Below are positions 9,701 to 16,472 of a DNA stretch of 34,614 nucleotides, piece after piece. Source of the DNA: Bacteroidota bacterium (GTDB taxonomy: Bacteria > Bacteroidota > Ignavibacteria > UBA10030 > BY39). The stretch is from the NCBI GenBank assembly GCA_030017895.1, contig JASEGV010000031.1, forward strand, positions 1-34,614. Reading direction: 5' to 3'. The notes below the pieces were generated by a model that saw nothing but the letters and a program-made list of their open reading frames with translations, was not told the DNA's origin and searched no databases. Each line of letters opens with the position of its first letter. Within the stretch, counting starts at the first letter, position 1. The translations under genes were made by a program, and so were the position numbers.

Positions 9701-10246
9701 CATTCGGAAACCGGAGTTGAGCGACATATCGCGATTACTGCCAACGGTAAAGCCGCGTGTGAGACTTCCGTTTGCTTGCAGCTCTTTGCTAAAAATATTT
9801 TCTATCGAAAATGCAGAAGCTGATTCAATTGACTGGACTAACTTCCCCCTCAAACTGTCGTTACGAGTAATAAGTGCGCGTCTATAATATTTTTCTTTAA
9901 AAGTTAAAGGATATATTTTATAAGATACAAACAATTTATCATCGGCGTTCTTATTTATTTTTTCAAACGTCTCAGCAAGAAGTTTCAATTTGTTATTTTG
10001 GAAATCCCAGATGTAATCTTTCCCTAACAGAAGTTGTGTTGATTCAACATAAACATCCATTGTTTCTTTGATGATATACCGATCTTCAAGTTGATAAGAT
10101 GAATCTGGATGAGCGAGAGGAAAAGTAAATGACTTTTGCATCTCTGACGTTTTTAATTGCGAGAGGGTTGTACAAGCTATCAGAAATTGTAAGCCAATTA
10201 TAATAAATATGTTTTTGATCTGAAAATTTTTCATAACCATTAGCAA
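6740..10246 (-). CDS. Large probable outer-membrane beta-barrel protein, function unknown
   Basis: About 1168 residues. The N-terminus has a signal sequence (KNIFIIIGLQFLIACTTLS); LIAC fits a lipobox, so it may be a lipoprotein or an ordinary export signal. The body is rich in alternating aromatic and charged strands (for example FNFVGEGLGSY), and the protein ends RGEVRAFF, with the C-terminal phenylalanine typical of outer-membrane barrels. A recurring G-[SE]-G-x-G-x-Y motif occurs near residues 430, 470 and 488 (GSGKGQY, GEGRGEY, GEGLGSY). There is no T9SS C-terminal domain. I do not recognise a named family; a surface or barrel protein of FCB bacteria is the best guess. Start: TTG at 10246 has AGGTG 7 nt upstream; ATG codons at 10240 and 10234 are alternatives. 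Confidence 0.6.
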   Translation of the reverse strand: MLMVMKNFQIKNIFIIIGLQFLIACTTLSQLKTSEMQKSFTFPLAHPDSSYQLEDRYIIKETMDVYVESTQLLLGKDYIWDFQNNKLKLLAETFEKINKNADDKLFVSYKIYPLTFKEKYYRRALITRNDSLRGKLVQSIESASAFSIENIFSKELQANGSLTRGFTVGSNRDMSLNSGFRMQMSGKLSEGVDVVAALTDENTPIQPEGNTQTLQEIDKIFIELKTKNLSTTLGDFNISYDGNEFSRINRKLQGGMGTAKYDAGFSNGNIVMSGAVTKGKFNTNQFIGIEGVQGPYRLLGKNRERAIIIIAGSERVYVDGELMKRGDNNDYIIDYALAELTFSSKKLVHGNSRIVVDFEYTDRQYTRNFISGKNSSNFLRNKISLATTFIREGDDYDNPIDLSLSENDKAILRNAGDDRFAAVQDGANFIGSGKGQYIRVDTIIQAHPKHIFRYSPGDSAAHYSVNFSYVGEGRGEYAKISIGNFNFVGEGLGSYMPIRFLPLPQIQTIFDVDIKSAVTDELKLTGEAALSSFDANRFSKINDVDNRGGAYKFSLQYNPKELKFGGLNFGRFDFKILERIVTSQFQSIDRMSDVEFDRKWNLIQSAKTNEEITEGSLIYNPINEFAIGTGYGRMRRGDLFTSDRLEGNISLSKVSMPQFQYKIESINSEDKYIDSRSNWLRQIGGVEFSKSNFTTNFKYENEIRKAFSMQTDTLKVGSFSFQEYSPKILLRNILNSLFSVEYKWRVDNLFSRKQIRKESNTLTQIYSAALRPISNLSANVDVTYRKRIYTEEFKSQAGGNTETILLRWFTRYAALNRGIETDLLYDVSTQKSAKLERVFQRVDKGSGSYMYIGDIDSNGIATEDEFRPTRFDGDYISLTIPSDKLTPVVDLKANWRLKLVPAKFISNETLAGRVSNMISLETFLRIEEKSTIPDQRKIYLLNLNSFLSDSFTISGNRGITQDINILENDPAFSIRLRYQERKGLIQYAAATERSFNRDRSVRLRWQLVKEISNQIDYENKINQVIASQENYRVRNIGSNFVISDWMYRPEPRFEFGFKIGLGKAENKSTTHITTADINTQGMRIIYSIKDRGLARFEFNREEVQIIGATQNIPFELTAGRVLGKTWLWRLAVEYRVTSFIQTSIYYDGRKEANLKTNHQMRGEVRAFF

Positions 10247-10279
10247 TATACAACACCTGTATGAAATTGTAAAATGGCT

Positions 10280-10307
10280 TTGAAGTTTATGATGATTTTC
10301 TTATATT
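10280..10307 (+). promoter_or_regulatory. Probable sigma-70 promoter of tRNA-Leu
   Basis: TTGAAG (10280-10285), a 16-bp spacer and TATATT (10302-10307) end 13 bp before the first base of tRNA-Leu. Spacing and position are right for a primary sigma factor promoter; it resembles the proposed tRNA-Ser promoter on the other strand at 25437-25465. Confidence 0.5.
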
Positions 10308-10320
10308 GTAGCGGAAATTA

Positions 10321-10406
10321 GCCGAAGTGGTGAAATTGGTAGACGCGCTGGACTCAAAATCCAGTAGGGCTTACACCCTGTGCCGGTTCGAGTCCGGCCT
10401 TCGGCA
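10321..10406 (+). tRNA. tRNA-Leu (anticodon CAA)
   Basis: 86 nt. The acceptor stem GCCGAAG/CTTCGGC is perfect. The D arm is GTGGTGAAATTGGTAGAC, the anticodon stem CTGGA/TCCAG encloses loop CTCAAAA with anticodon CAA, a long variable arm (AGGGCTTACACCCT) marks a class II tRNA, and the T arm has GTTCGAGTC. The discriminator is A; CCA is not encoded (ACA follows). It reads UUG leucine codons. It is the only plus-strand gene in a long minus-strand stretch. Confidence 0.96.
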
Positions 10407-10410
10407 CAAA

Positions 10411-10472
10411 ATGTATTTATAATTTGCGATTTTAGATTTGGGATTTTAAATTTAGATTTCACCCGCCCGACA
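10411..10472. repeat. Dispersed non-coding repeat, copy 1
   Basis: ATGTATTTATAATTTGCGAT followed by TTTAGATTT and, 30 bp on, CACCCGCCCGAC matches 33004-33055 (ATGTATTTGTGATTGCAGAT, TTTAGATTTT, then ATACCCGCCCGACC). Both copies begin a few bases after the 3' end of a gene, here tRNA-Leu. No coding potential. Confidence 0.45.
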
Positions 10473-10529
10473 AAGCTGTTCTGGAGGGGGCAAGAATTTT
10501 AGATTGGACGAAATCCACAAACCATGTTA

Positions 10530-10603
10530 ATATATCAAACACTCCAATATTCTATCAAATCCAACACTCCATTAATCCATCACTCCATTTATCCAATATT
10601 CCA
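10530..10603. repeat. Degenerate short tandem repeat rich in TCCA words
   Basis: The tract repeats variants of ATCCAACACTCCATTA and ends ATCCAATATTCCA (10591-10603) just beyond the stop of the PhoU-like gene. The same 13-mer recurs at 12440-12452 beyond the amidase stop. On the minus strand it would be 3' untranslated sequence. Function unknown. Confidence 0.45.
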
Positions 10604-10604
10604 C

Positions 10605-11279
10605 TTATCGCTCTTCTCTGAATCCAACTTTGTCAAATGGATTTACAACGCTTGAGGCAACGTTCAAAAGATGAGCTGCAACTCGCTTGATATAGCGGCA
10701 GTAAAGTGCTGTGGTTACAGAGTCCTCAACGGGAATTGTTTCATCATAGTGTTGAATGAGATCGATGACGATTTTATCGCACGCTTTTGTAATCCATTCA
10801 TTCGAACTCATAATTACATGCCCCATCTCCCTATCCGACGAACGCAAACAAGGTAAAATTTTCTTGAACATTTCTGCAACTGCATCTTCAATTTTTTTAA
10901 CCTGCTCTTCATGTTTTCCACAAAATAAACGGCCGGGATGAGCCTTAGCAATGTCAGTAATATTTTTTGTGTAATCACCAATTCTCTCGACATCTATAAC
11001 AATACTGGTTAATACTAATCCCGGTATTATGTTCGCTCCACCGGTTACAGCAAGATGTTTAAAAACTTTACGACGAACCTCCTGCAGGTATGTGTTCACC
11101 GTTTTATCCATCGAGTAAACATCTCCGCTAATTTTTGCATTATCGGTATTTCGCAAAGAGTAAACCGATTTTTCAAACATTTCACGTGTAGTTTCGAGCA
11201 TCACATACGATTCTTCCCAAGCTTGTTTGAGGAAGTTATCGCGACGCCATAATTCATAAAGTTCTTTAAATTTTAACAT
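10605..11279 (-). CDS. PhoU-domain protein
   Basis: 224 residues, mostly helical. The stretch IVIDVERIGDYTKNITDIA (near residues 73-91) carries the E/D-R-x-x-D metal-binding signature of PhoU-family helical bundles. A second, weaker helical repeat follows with two further acidic helices. PhoU-like proteins modulate phosphate uptake; those encoded beside Na/Pi symporters are thought to regulate the adjacent transporter. Its start lies 6 bp downstream of the symporter stop, and GGAG of the ribosome-binding site overlaps the symporter end (GGAGTAATAAATTATG), indicating translational coupling. It is not part of a Pst/PhoR operon here. Length is typical (~215-230). Confidence 0.8.
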   Translation of the reverse strand: MLKFKELYELWRRDNFLKQAWEESYVMLETTREMFEKSVYSLRNTDNAKISGDVYSMDKTVNTYLQEVRRKVFKHLAVTGGANIIPGLVLTSIVIDVERIGDYTKNITDIAKAHPGRLFCGKHEEQVKKIEDAVAEMFKKILPCLRSSDREMGHVIMSSNEWITKACDKIVIDLIQHYDETIPVEDSVTTALYCRYIKRVAAHLLNVASSVVNPFDKVGFREER

Positions 11280-11285
11280 AATTTA

Positions 11286-12371
11286 TTACTCCAAAAAATA
11301 GATCAATAATAAAGGAATTAGGAAAAAAACTGAAATAATATAACCAATTGGAATCAATTTCGAACGAAGAGAATATTTAGCTAATTTTTCTGCAAAAAAT
11401 ATCGGAATCATTTTAAGGGGCCAGAAAATAACCATTCCGAACACATTGAAAAGGAAATGAGCAAATGCAACAGTTACTGCAGTAATTTGTCCGGTTACCA
11501 TAGCTGCAAGCATTGCGGTAACGGTTGTACCAATGTTAGCTCCTAACGTATAAGGATAAATCTGTTGAATTGAAAGGATGCCTGCACCCGCGAGCGGTAC
11601 GACGAGCGATGTAGTTATAGAACTGCTCTGGACAAGAACAGTAAAAACTATACCAATGAGAAAAGCTCGAGCGCCTGTTTTAAATAAAATCTCATCGAAA
11701 AACGCTTCAACTTTGCTAATCACTAATGCTTTTAGGTTTATAACGATATACCTTAGTGTAAGGAAGAGAAGAGCTAACGCAATTATTATAAGAATAACTC
11801 CTGATTTACCTACAACATTTACTATGAACTCAACTGAAGGTTTGATGATGACTTGAAGTGGATTAAATAATTCCATACCCCCCACATTGCCAAATAATGA
11901 TGCAAGGTATGATGAACTTATTCCAATAAAATCAGTTGCTAATTGGATGGGAAAAATAACTATAACTGCAAAGAGATTAAACCAATCGTGTACAGTTGAA
12001 ACAGCAAAAGCCCGGCGCATTTCTTCGGGCCGATAAATATGTGCGGTAGCTACCAGAGTGTTTGTGATAGTTGTTCCGATGTTCGCACCCATTATAATGG
12101 GAATGGCACCTTCAATTGTCAGTCCGCCGGCGGCCACAATTCCTACGGTAAGCGATGTCGTGGTAGAAGAACTCTGTACGATACTTGTAGCCAGTATTCC
12201 AATGAATAAGCCTATCATCGGACTTGCAGTGGTTTGTAAAAGTGTTTCAGCAAATCCCTTCCCCAAAAACTTAAAAGCTGAACCCATCAATGTGATGCTG
12301 ATAAAAAATAAATATAAGAGGACTATCAGGTAGAATAAACGCAGCACCATTTGTAAACGGGTTTCAGACAC
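11286..12371 (-). CDS. Na+/phosphate symporter family protein (PNaS)
   Basis: 361 residues with about eight hydrophobic helices. It contains the two inverted half-repeats that define the Na/Pi cotransporter family: QSSSTTTSLTVGIVAAGG with GANIGT (residues 66-100) and QSSSITTSLVVPLAGAG with GANIGT (248-282). The QSSS elements form the substrate and sodium site in homologues. It probably imports inorganic phosphate with Na+. Unlike many bacterial members it has no fused C-terminal PhoU domain; that function is supplied by the next gene, 6 bp downstream. The pair is an operon. About 100 bp separate it from the amidase operon upstream; no clear promoter was assigned. Confidence 0.85.
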   Translation of the reverse strand: MSETRLQMVLRLFYLIVLLYLFFISITLMGSAFKFLGKGFAETLLQTTASPMIGLFIGILATSIVQSSSTTTSLTVGIVAAGGLTIEGAIPIIMGANIGTTITNTLVATAHIYRPEEMRRAFAVSTVHDWFNLFAVIVIFPIQLATDFIGISSSYLASLFGNVGGMELFNPLQVIIKPSVEFIVNVVGKSGVILIIIALALLFLTLRYIVINLKALVISKVEAFFDEILFKTGARAFLIGIVFTVLVQSSSITTSLVVPLAGAGILSIQQIYPYTLGANIGTTVTAMLAAMVTGQITAVTVAFAHFLFNVFGMVIFWPLKMIPIFFAEKLAKYSLRSKLIPIGYIISVFFLIPLLLIYFLE

Positions 12372-12437
12372 GATGAAACAATTCCTTTTTAGTTTTAGAA
12401 AAAAAATTGTATTTAAATATAACGAAAAATGTTAAAA

Positions 12438-12470
12438 TTATCCAATATTCCATCAATCCCACACACCATT
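12438..12470. repeat. Second copy of the TCCAATATTCCA repeat
   Basis: TTATCCAATATTCCA (12438-12452) followed by TCAATCCCACACACC shares an exact 13-mer with 10591-10603 and has the same TCC spacing. It abuts the stop codon of the amidase gene, as the other copy abuts the PhoU-like gene. Confidence 0.4.
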
Positions 12471-12473
12471 CCC

Positions 12474-13865
12474 TTACTTCACCACTGGCTTTTGTTTATG
12501 CCAATCCGTAGCCATTTGATATGCCGCGGCGAGTTCCAATATTGTTTTCTCATCAAAATGCTTCCCGATAATTTTCAAACCGATTGGTAATTTCTTTTTA
12601 TCAAAGCCACAAGGGATAGAAATTGCCGGAATACCTATTAAGTTTTCAGCGGCCTCTATTACATTACCACCTTTAAACACGTCGCTCATCTTCGCATCAA
12701 TCGTAGGTGCGGTTGTAAGTGTGCTGGAACCTATTATTACATCGTAATTTGCAAAAATATTATCGAAGCCGGTACGCATTTGTGTTACCAAACGCAGGCA
12801 TTTCAGATAATCAACAGCCGTGATTGTTTGTCCACCCAACACTTCGCCTCGTCTTTCCGGGTCAATCAAGTCCTTCACTCTTCCATCACGAACAATCGGT
12901 TCAAAGATCGAAGCTTCTTCTGCAGTAATTATTGTTGTTGCAACCGGTTCGTATGGATATTCAGGGGGTTGGACTTCTTCAACATCGATACCGAATGTTT
13001 TAAAAACTTGTATTGCTTCGCTGAAAGCTTTTCCAACTCCAAACTCGCCAAATTTTTCGTAGTCTTCTTTCACAAAGCAAACTTTTAATTGAGAAACTCT
13101 TTCCATCAACTTTTTCTTATTGAAACTAAACGGCGCATCAATACTAAATGGATCATCGGGATAATGTCCCTGAATTGCTTTGAATACAATAGAACAATCT
13201 TCTGCCGACCGAGCCATCGGTCCGATTTTATCCATAGTCCACGAAAGCGGCATAGCACCTGTGCGTGGAACCCGGCCGAAAGTTGGTCGTAAACCTGTAA
13301 TTCCACAAAACGACGACGGACACATAATTGAGCCCCAAGTTTCAGTGCCGAGCGAAAACACGCAAAGTCCCGCAGCGACCGAAGCGCCCGAACCGCTTGA
13401 TGAGCCACCCGACCATCGTGAAATATCCCACGGTGTGCGACAAGCCCCCGTCGCTGTAGCAAATGGAGGTCCGCCCGCAAGCTCACTCATTGCTGTTTTA
13501 CCAATTAAAATTGCACCCGCATTACGAAGTCGCTTGATAACTTCAGCATCGTAATCAAATTGTTGTTCCTTGTAAACCCTTGAACCCCAAGTCGTAGGAT
13601 AACCTTTTACAGAAAATAAATCTTTAGCAGCATAAGGAATTCCGTGCATTTGCCCGCGATAGTTGCCGTTAGTAATTTCAGTTTCAGCAAGTTTGGCTTC
13701 TTTGAGTGCCAGCTCGGTTGCTACAGTTGCAAAAGCGTTTAACTTTGGTGAATCTTTTTCGATTGCTTTGAGATAATTTTGAGTAAGCTCGACCGGCGAT
13801 ACTTTTTTCGATTTGATTAGCTTTGCAAGTTCTGAGATAGTTTTGAATAATAAATCTCTATCCAT
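12474..13865 (-). CDS. Amidase-signature family hydrolase
   Basis: 463 residues. The Ser-cis-Ser-Lys triad region is present: Lys81 in PYAAKDLF, cis-Ser in GGSSSGSG (153-160) and nucleophile Ser179 in GTETWGSIMCPSSFCG (173-188). GatA subunits of the tRNA amidotransferase normally show GTDTGGSIRQPA, so this is a general amidase acting on an unknown amide rather than a confident GatA; no gatB or gatC lies nearby. The C-terminal NLIGIPAISIPCGF is usual for the family. Start is fixed by AGGAGGAG just before ATG. It follows the small Tat protein gene by 14 bp, so the two are cotranscribed. No signal peptide is seen on the amidase itself. Confidence 0.88.
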   Translation of the reverse strand: MDRDLLFKTISELAKLIKSKKVSPVELTQNYLKAIEKDSPKLNAFATVATELALKEAKLAETEITNGNYRGQMHGIPYAAKDLFSVKGYPTTWGSRVYKEQQFDYDAEVIKRLRNAGAILIGKTAMSELAGGPPFATATGACRTPWDISRWSGGSSSGSGASVAAGLCVFSLGTETWGSIMCPSSFCGITGLRPTFGRVPRTGAMPLSWTMDKIGPMARSAEDCSIVFKAIQGHYPDDPFSIDAPFSFNKKKLMERVSQLKVCFVKEDYEKFGEFGVGKAFSEAIQVFKTFGIDVEEVQPPEYPYEPVATTIITAEEASIFEPIVRDGRVKDLIDPERRGEVLGGQTITAVDYLKCLRLVTQMRTGFDNIFANYDVIIGSSTLTTAPTIDAKMSDVFKGGNVIEAAENLIGIPAISIPCGFDKKKLPIGLKIIGKHFDEKTILELAAAYQMATDWHKQKPVVK

Positions 13866-13879
13866 ATCTCCTCCTTTTT

Positions 13880-14197
13880 TTAATCTTCGGGTGATTCAGT
13901 TTTTCGTCTTGATTTTTTTGGGGGGTACTTCGGAATAAATGCAGGAATCAAATCGTGAGGTAAATCCGTTGCGCGAATAGCTTTCATTGATTCATCAAAA
14001 TTTTTAAAGAATTCAGACATCCACAATTTTTCATCATCCGACAACATTCTACCTGCGATTACATTGGGGATAGATGTATGAGTTTGGGAAATTCCCTCCT
14101 GAACATTTTTAAAACTTGCAATAGCTTCCGTTGGTTTTAACACGGCTGGAATCAGCGCAACCGCTCCTAAATATTTACCGAATGAACGCCTGTTCAT
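13880..14197 (-). CDS. Small twin-arginine-signal protein, function unknown
   Basis: 105 residues. It begins MNRRSFGKYLGAVALIPAVL: RRSFGK is a twin-arginine (Tat) motif followed by a hydrophobic stretch and a likely cleavage after ~residue 26. The mature ~80 residues contain MLSDDEKLWMSEFFKNFDE and a basic, proline-rich tail (PKYPPKKSRRKTESPED). I do not recognise a family. A perfect AGGAGG ribosome-binding site lies 7 nt before the ATG. It is the first gene of a two-gene operon with the amidase, so it may act with it or with an exported redox partner, but nothing in the sequence proves this. Confidence 0.7.
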   Translation of the reverse strand: MNRRSFGKYLGAVALIPAVLKPTEAIASFKNVQEGISQTHTSIPNVIAGRMLSDDEKLWMSEFFKNFDESMKAIRATDLPHDLIPAFIPKYPPKKSRRKTESPED

Positions 14198-14270
14198 ATA
14201 AACCTCCTTTTGTTTAATATGTTGAGATCTTTTTTTCTATTTTTTAGGAGGGTGACCCAAAAATAATATA

Positions 14271-14351
14271 CCTTAGTGGTAAAAATATTAATTTATTAAA
14301 AAGAAAAAAACATTCACCACTAAGGAACTTAGGACACTAAGATTCACTAAG
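14271..14351. repeat. Inverted repeat plus CACTAAG direct repeats
   Basis: CCTTAGTGGT (14271-14280) and ACCACTAAGG (14316-14325) form a perfect 10-bp inverted repeat. The right side continues with further CACTAAG words at 14335-14341 and 14345-14351. It occupies the 197-bp gap between thiI and the Tat protein gene. Similar CACTAAG-type interspersed repeats are seen in many bacterial genomes; role unknown. Confidence 0.5.
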
Positions 14352-14394
14352 TCTTTTGGATAGCCTCTTTTTTTTTCCACACGACTATAAATAT

Positions 14395-15567
14395 TTAATC
14401 AGGAAATTTGAATTCTGTTTTTTCTGTTTTTTCTAATAGTTTTTCAATCCAATCGTTCACATCAAATTGGGTTTCAGCATCAGCAATTGCTGCCGGGTCA
14501 GCCCAAGTTTCTGGATTACGCGGAGTTAAGAACGAGCAGCAGTCGTCGTATGGTTCTTTACAGATATCGTAAGTTTCTATTTTACGTGCAACGTCAATTA
14601 TTTCTTCCTTATCGCTGCCAACAAGTGGACGCAGTATTGGAAGCTTTGCAACATTATTAACGACACGGATGTTGCGAAGAGTTTGTGATGCTACCTGTCC
14701 CAAACTTTCCCCTGTAACAAGTGCATTTGCTTTTTCGTTGAGAGCAATCCTTTCGGCGACACGAACCATCATACGCCGGTACAAAATAACACGAAGCGGC
14801 TGCGGTGTTTTTAAAACAATATCCTGCTGACATTCGGCAAAAGGGACAAGGTACAATTTTGAAAAATATTGATACTGTGTTAGCAATTCTAATATTTTCT
14901 TAACCTGATCAATGGAGTTGTGCGACACAAAAGGATAGCTGTGAAAATGAACATATACTACATATGCACCACGCTTCATTATTTTGTAAGACGCAACAGG
15001 CGAATCGAAACCTGCTGAAATCAACGAAACAACCCGTCCGCTGATACCCGCCGGCAAACCACCGGCGCCGGGGATTTTTGAGAGATAAACATAAGCCAAC
15101 TTATCTACAATCTCAATGTAAATTGTTTCGTCGGGTTGTGATAAATTTGCCCGGACGTTGAACCGTGTGCAGAGAAACGCACCGACCTCCTTGTTTACCT
15201 CAACCGATGTTTTAGGGTATGCTTTGTTGGCACGGGATGTTTTTACACATATCGTTGAGAATGATTTGTTATTCAGGAGAGATTCAGCGATCGAGTTGAA
15301 ATCTTCTATCGTTTGTCCTGTTTCAAAACCAAAACAAATATTAGAAAGTCCGAAGACTTTTTTAAGCCTCAAAATGATTTCATCGGTTGCTTGTTGGTTT
15401 GAATCTGTATAAATAATAAATCTGCCGAAGCCGCCGGTAACAGCATTTTGCGGAAGTAGTCCCTTCAGGGTAAGCCTCACATTTCGAAGCAGGTGTTTTT
15501 CGAAGTAGCCGCGGTTTTTGCCTTTAAGACCGATTTCATGATGATGAACGGCAATGATTGGTTTCAT
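14395..15567 (-). CDS. thiI: tRNA 4-thiouridine synthase ThiI
   Basis: 390 residues: an N-terminal ferredoxin-like plus THUMP region (1-~165, starting MKPIIAVHHHEIGLKGKNRG), then the PP-loop adenylation site SAGFDSPVASYKIMKRG (184-200). The canonical PP-loop is SGGxDSPV; here the second position is Ala. The C-terminal YDICKEPYDDCCSFLTP matches the conserved cysteine segment of ThiI. There is no rhodanese extension, so it is the short form. It adenylates U8 of tRNA and inserts sulfur; some homologues also serve thiazole synthesis. No strong ribosome-binding site is visible. A remnant of the first ~19 codons of a second thiI copy lies at 16415-16471. Confidence 0.93.
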   Translation of the reverse strand: MKPIIAVHHHEIGLKGKNRGYFEKHLLRNVRLTLKGLLPQNAVTGGFGRFIIYTDSNQQATDEIILRLKKVFGLSNICFGFETGQTIEDFNSIAESLLNNKSFSTICVKTSRANKAYPKTSVEVNKEVGAFLCTRFNVRANLSQPDETIYIEIVDKLAYVYLSKIPGAGGLPAGISGRVVSLISAGFDSPVASYKIMKRGAYVVYVHFHSYPFVSHNSIDQVKKILELLTQYQYFSKLYLVPFAECQQDIVLKTPQPLRVILYRRMMVRVAERIALNEKANALVTGESLGQVASQTLRNIRVVNNVAKLPILRPLVGSDKEEIIDVARKIETYDICKEPYDDCCSFLTPRNPETWADPAAIADAETQFDVNDWIEKLLEKTEKTEFKFPD

Positions 15568-15586
15568 ATAGGAAATACCAAACCCT

Positions 15587-15775
15587 CTAAGCTACTTCCT
15601 GAATTTTATCTTTATTTGAAATTAGTTCTAATTTAATATTATTTTCTTTTAATAGCTTCTCGGCATCCGTTGTTATTTTTTCGATTAATTCTTTTTCGGA
15701 CAACCCTTGAATATCGTAAAAAACAGCTTCTTTCCATTTCCATACTTCAATCAGTGAATTATCATATTTCTTCAT
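15587..15775 (-). CDS. Small protein paired with the PIN toxin, candidate antitoxin
   Basis: 62 residues: MKKYDNSLIEVWKWKEAVF, then GLSEKELIEKITTDAEKLL and a charged tail. The EVWxWKE opening with a following amphipathic helix is the pattern of short proteins encoded next to PIN-domain genes. Its ATG overlaps the PIN gene by 14 bp, and a strong GGAGG site 6 nt upstream lies inside the PIN reading frame, so the two are translationally coupled. The function as antitoxin is inferred from this pairing; no DNA-binding fold is obvious. The order toxin first, partner second, is the reverse of most type II pairs. Confidence 0.65.
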   Translation of the reverse strand: MKKYDNSLIEVWKWKEAVFYDIQGLSEKELIEKITTDAEKLLKENNIKLELISNKDKIQEVA

Positions 15776-16241
15776 CAGAGACCTCCATAGGTGTTATTAA
15801 TTCTAATCTTTTTACGTAACCTTCTCTCATATTTATACCATTGATTAATTCCATTTTTTTGTAATTAGCTAGATGTTTTAAATTCCAACTAATAAGAGCA
15901 TCTAACTCAAAAACAGTGGCTGTAGCAGCGTGAAGTGCATCTTCAAATTTATTCTCTGGTAAAACTTTCTCTAAAATATATGTTTTTGCTAACTTAACAA
16001 CTTCTTCATTCAATTTTAATCTTATAGGTGAATATTTAGCAACAATACTCGTTAATAAAAATATTTTATTAGCGTCCGCTCGCGATATCTCTTCTAAAAC
16101 TATATCCGAAAAATAAATTTCGTAATCACCTTTTTCTACCCTTTCAAAAAATTTTAGGGTAGTTTCTTTTTTTTCGGGTGCATCATCTGCAAAGTAGAAA
16201 TTCCAAACAGACGTTTCAATATATAATTTAGGTTTTCGCAT
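15762..16241 (-). CDS. PIN-domain protein, probable ribonuclease toxin
   Basis: 159 residues. PIN-fold landmarks: KLYIETSVWNFYF at the N-terminus (Glu9 at the first acidic position, where most PIN proteins have Asp), FSDIVLEEISRA with a second acid, FEDALHAATATVFELDALISWN with the third acid and the terminal strand. These residues coordinate metal for RNA cleavage in studied PIN toxins. A 62-residue partner overlaps its 3' end. It sits between thiI and a fused remnant of thiI and rhomboid, in the same intergenic slot as the RelE pair. No ribosome-binding site is evident before ATG. Confidence 0.85.
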   Translation of the reverse strand: MRKPKLYIETSVWNFYFADDAPEKKETTLKFFERVEKGDYEIYFSDIVLEEISRADANKIFLLTSIVAKYSPIRLKLNEEVVKLAKTYILEKVLPENKFEDALHAATATVFELDALISWNLKHLANYKKMELINGINMREGYVKRLELITPMEVSDEEI

Positions 16242-16273
16242 TATTGTTAAGTTCTAACTAAATATAAGTAAAG

Positions 16274-16471
16274 TTATCTCCTTTTAAAAATAAAAAGTAA
16301 CACCGCCCCTGCCACGAAACCGCCGATGTGTGCCCACCAAGCAACTCTGCCGGAATCGGAACTAAATTACACGAGTAAGTGTAAGAAATTTCTAATGATG
16401 CGGTAAAAATTGTTGCGGTTTTTGCCTTTAAGACCAATTTCATGATGATGAACTACAATGATTGGTTTCAT
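16274..16471 (-). pseudogene. Fused remnant: thiI 5' end joined to rhomboid 3' end
   Basis: Read on the minus strand from ATG at 16471, the sequence gives MKPIIVVHHHEIGLKGKNR, nearly identical to the first 19 residues of the intact ThiI. After ~17 unrelated or diverged codons it meets TAA, and in the same frame continues SSDSGRVAWWAHIGG and FVAGAVLLFIFKRR, matching the last ~28 residues of the rhomboid protein, ending at a stop at 16274-16276. The fragments lie in the order expected if a rhomboid-slot-thiI block had been duplicated in tandem and the middle deleted. Homology breaks almost exactly at the thiI start codon and the rhomboid stop codon. Not expected to make a functional product. 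Confidence 0.85.
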
Positions 16472-16472
16472 A

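Noticed and set aside
13106-13554. Open frames of 120-125 codons inside the amidase gene, both strands
   Set aside because: Shadows of the GC-richer part of the amidase coding sequence; no domain, no ribosome-binding site.
12474-13865. Assignment of the amidase as GatA of the Asp/Glu-tRNA amidotransferase
   Set aside because: The GTDTGGSIRQPA motif is replaced by GTETWGSIMCPSS and no gatB/gatC lies nearby.
16258-16443. 61-codon open frame on the minus strand
   Set aside because: It is the wrong frame of the thiI/rhomboid remnant; the homologous frame ends at 16274 and contains a stop.
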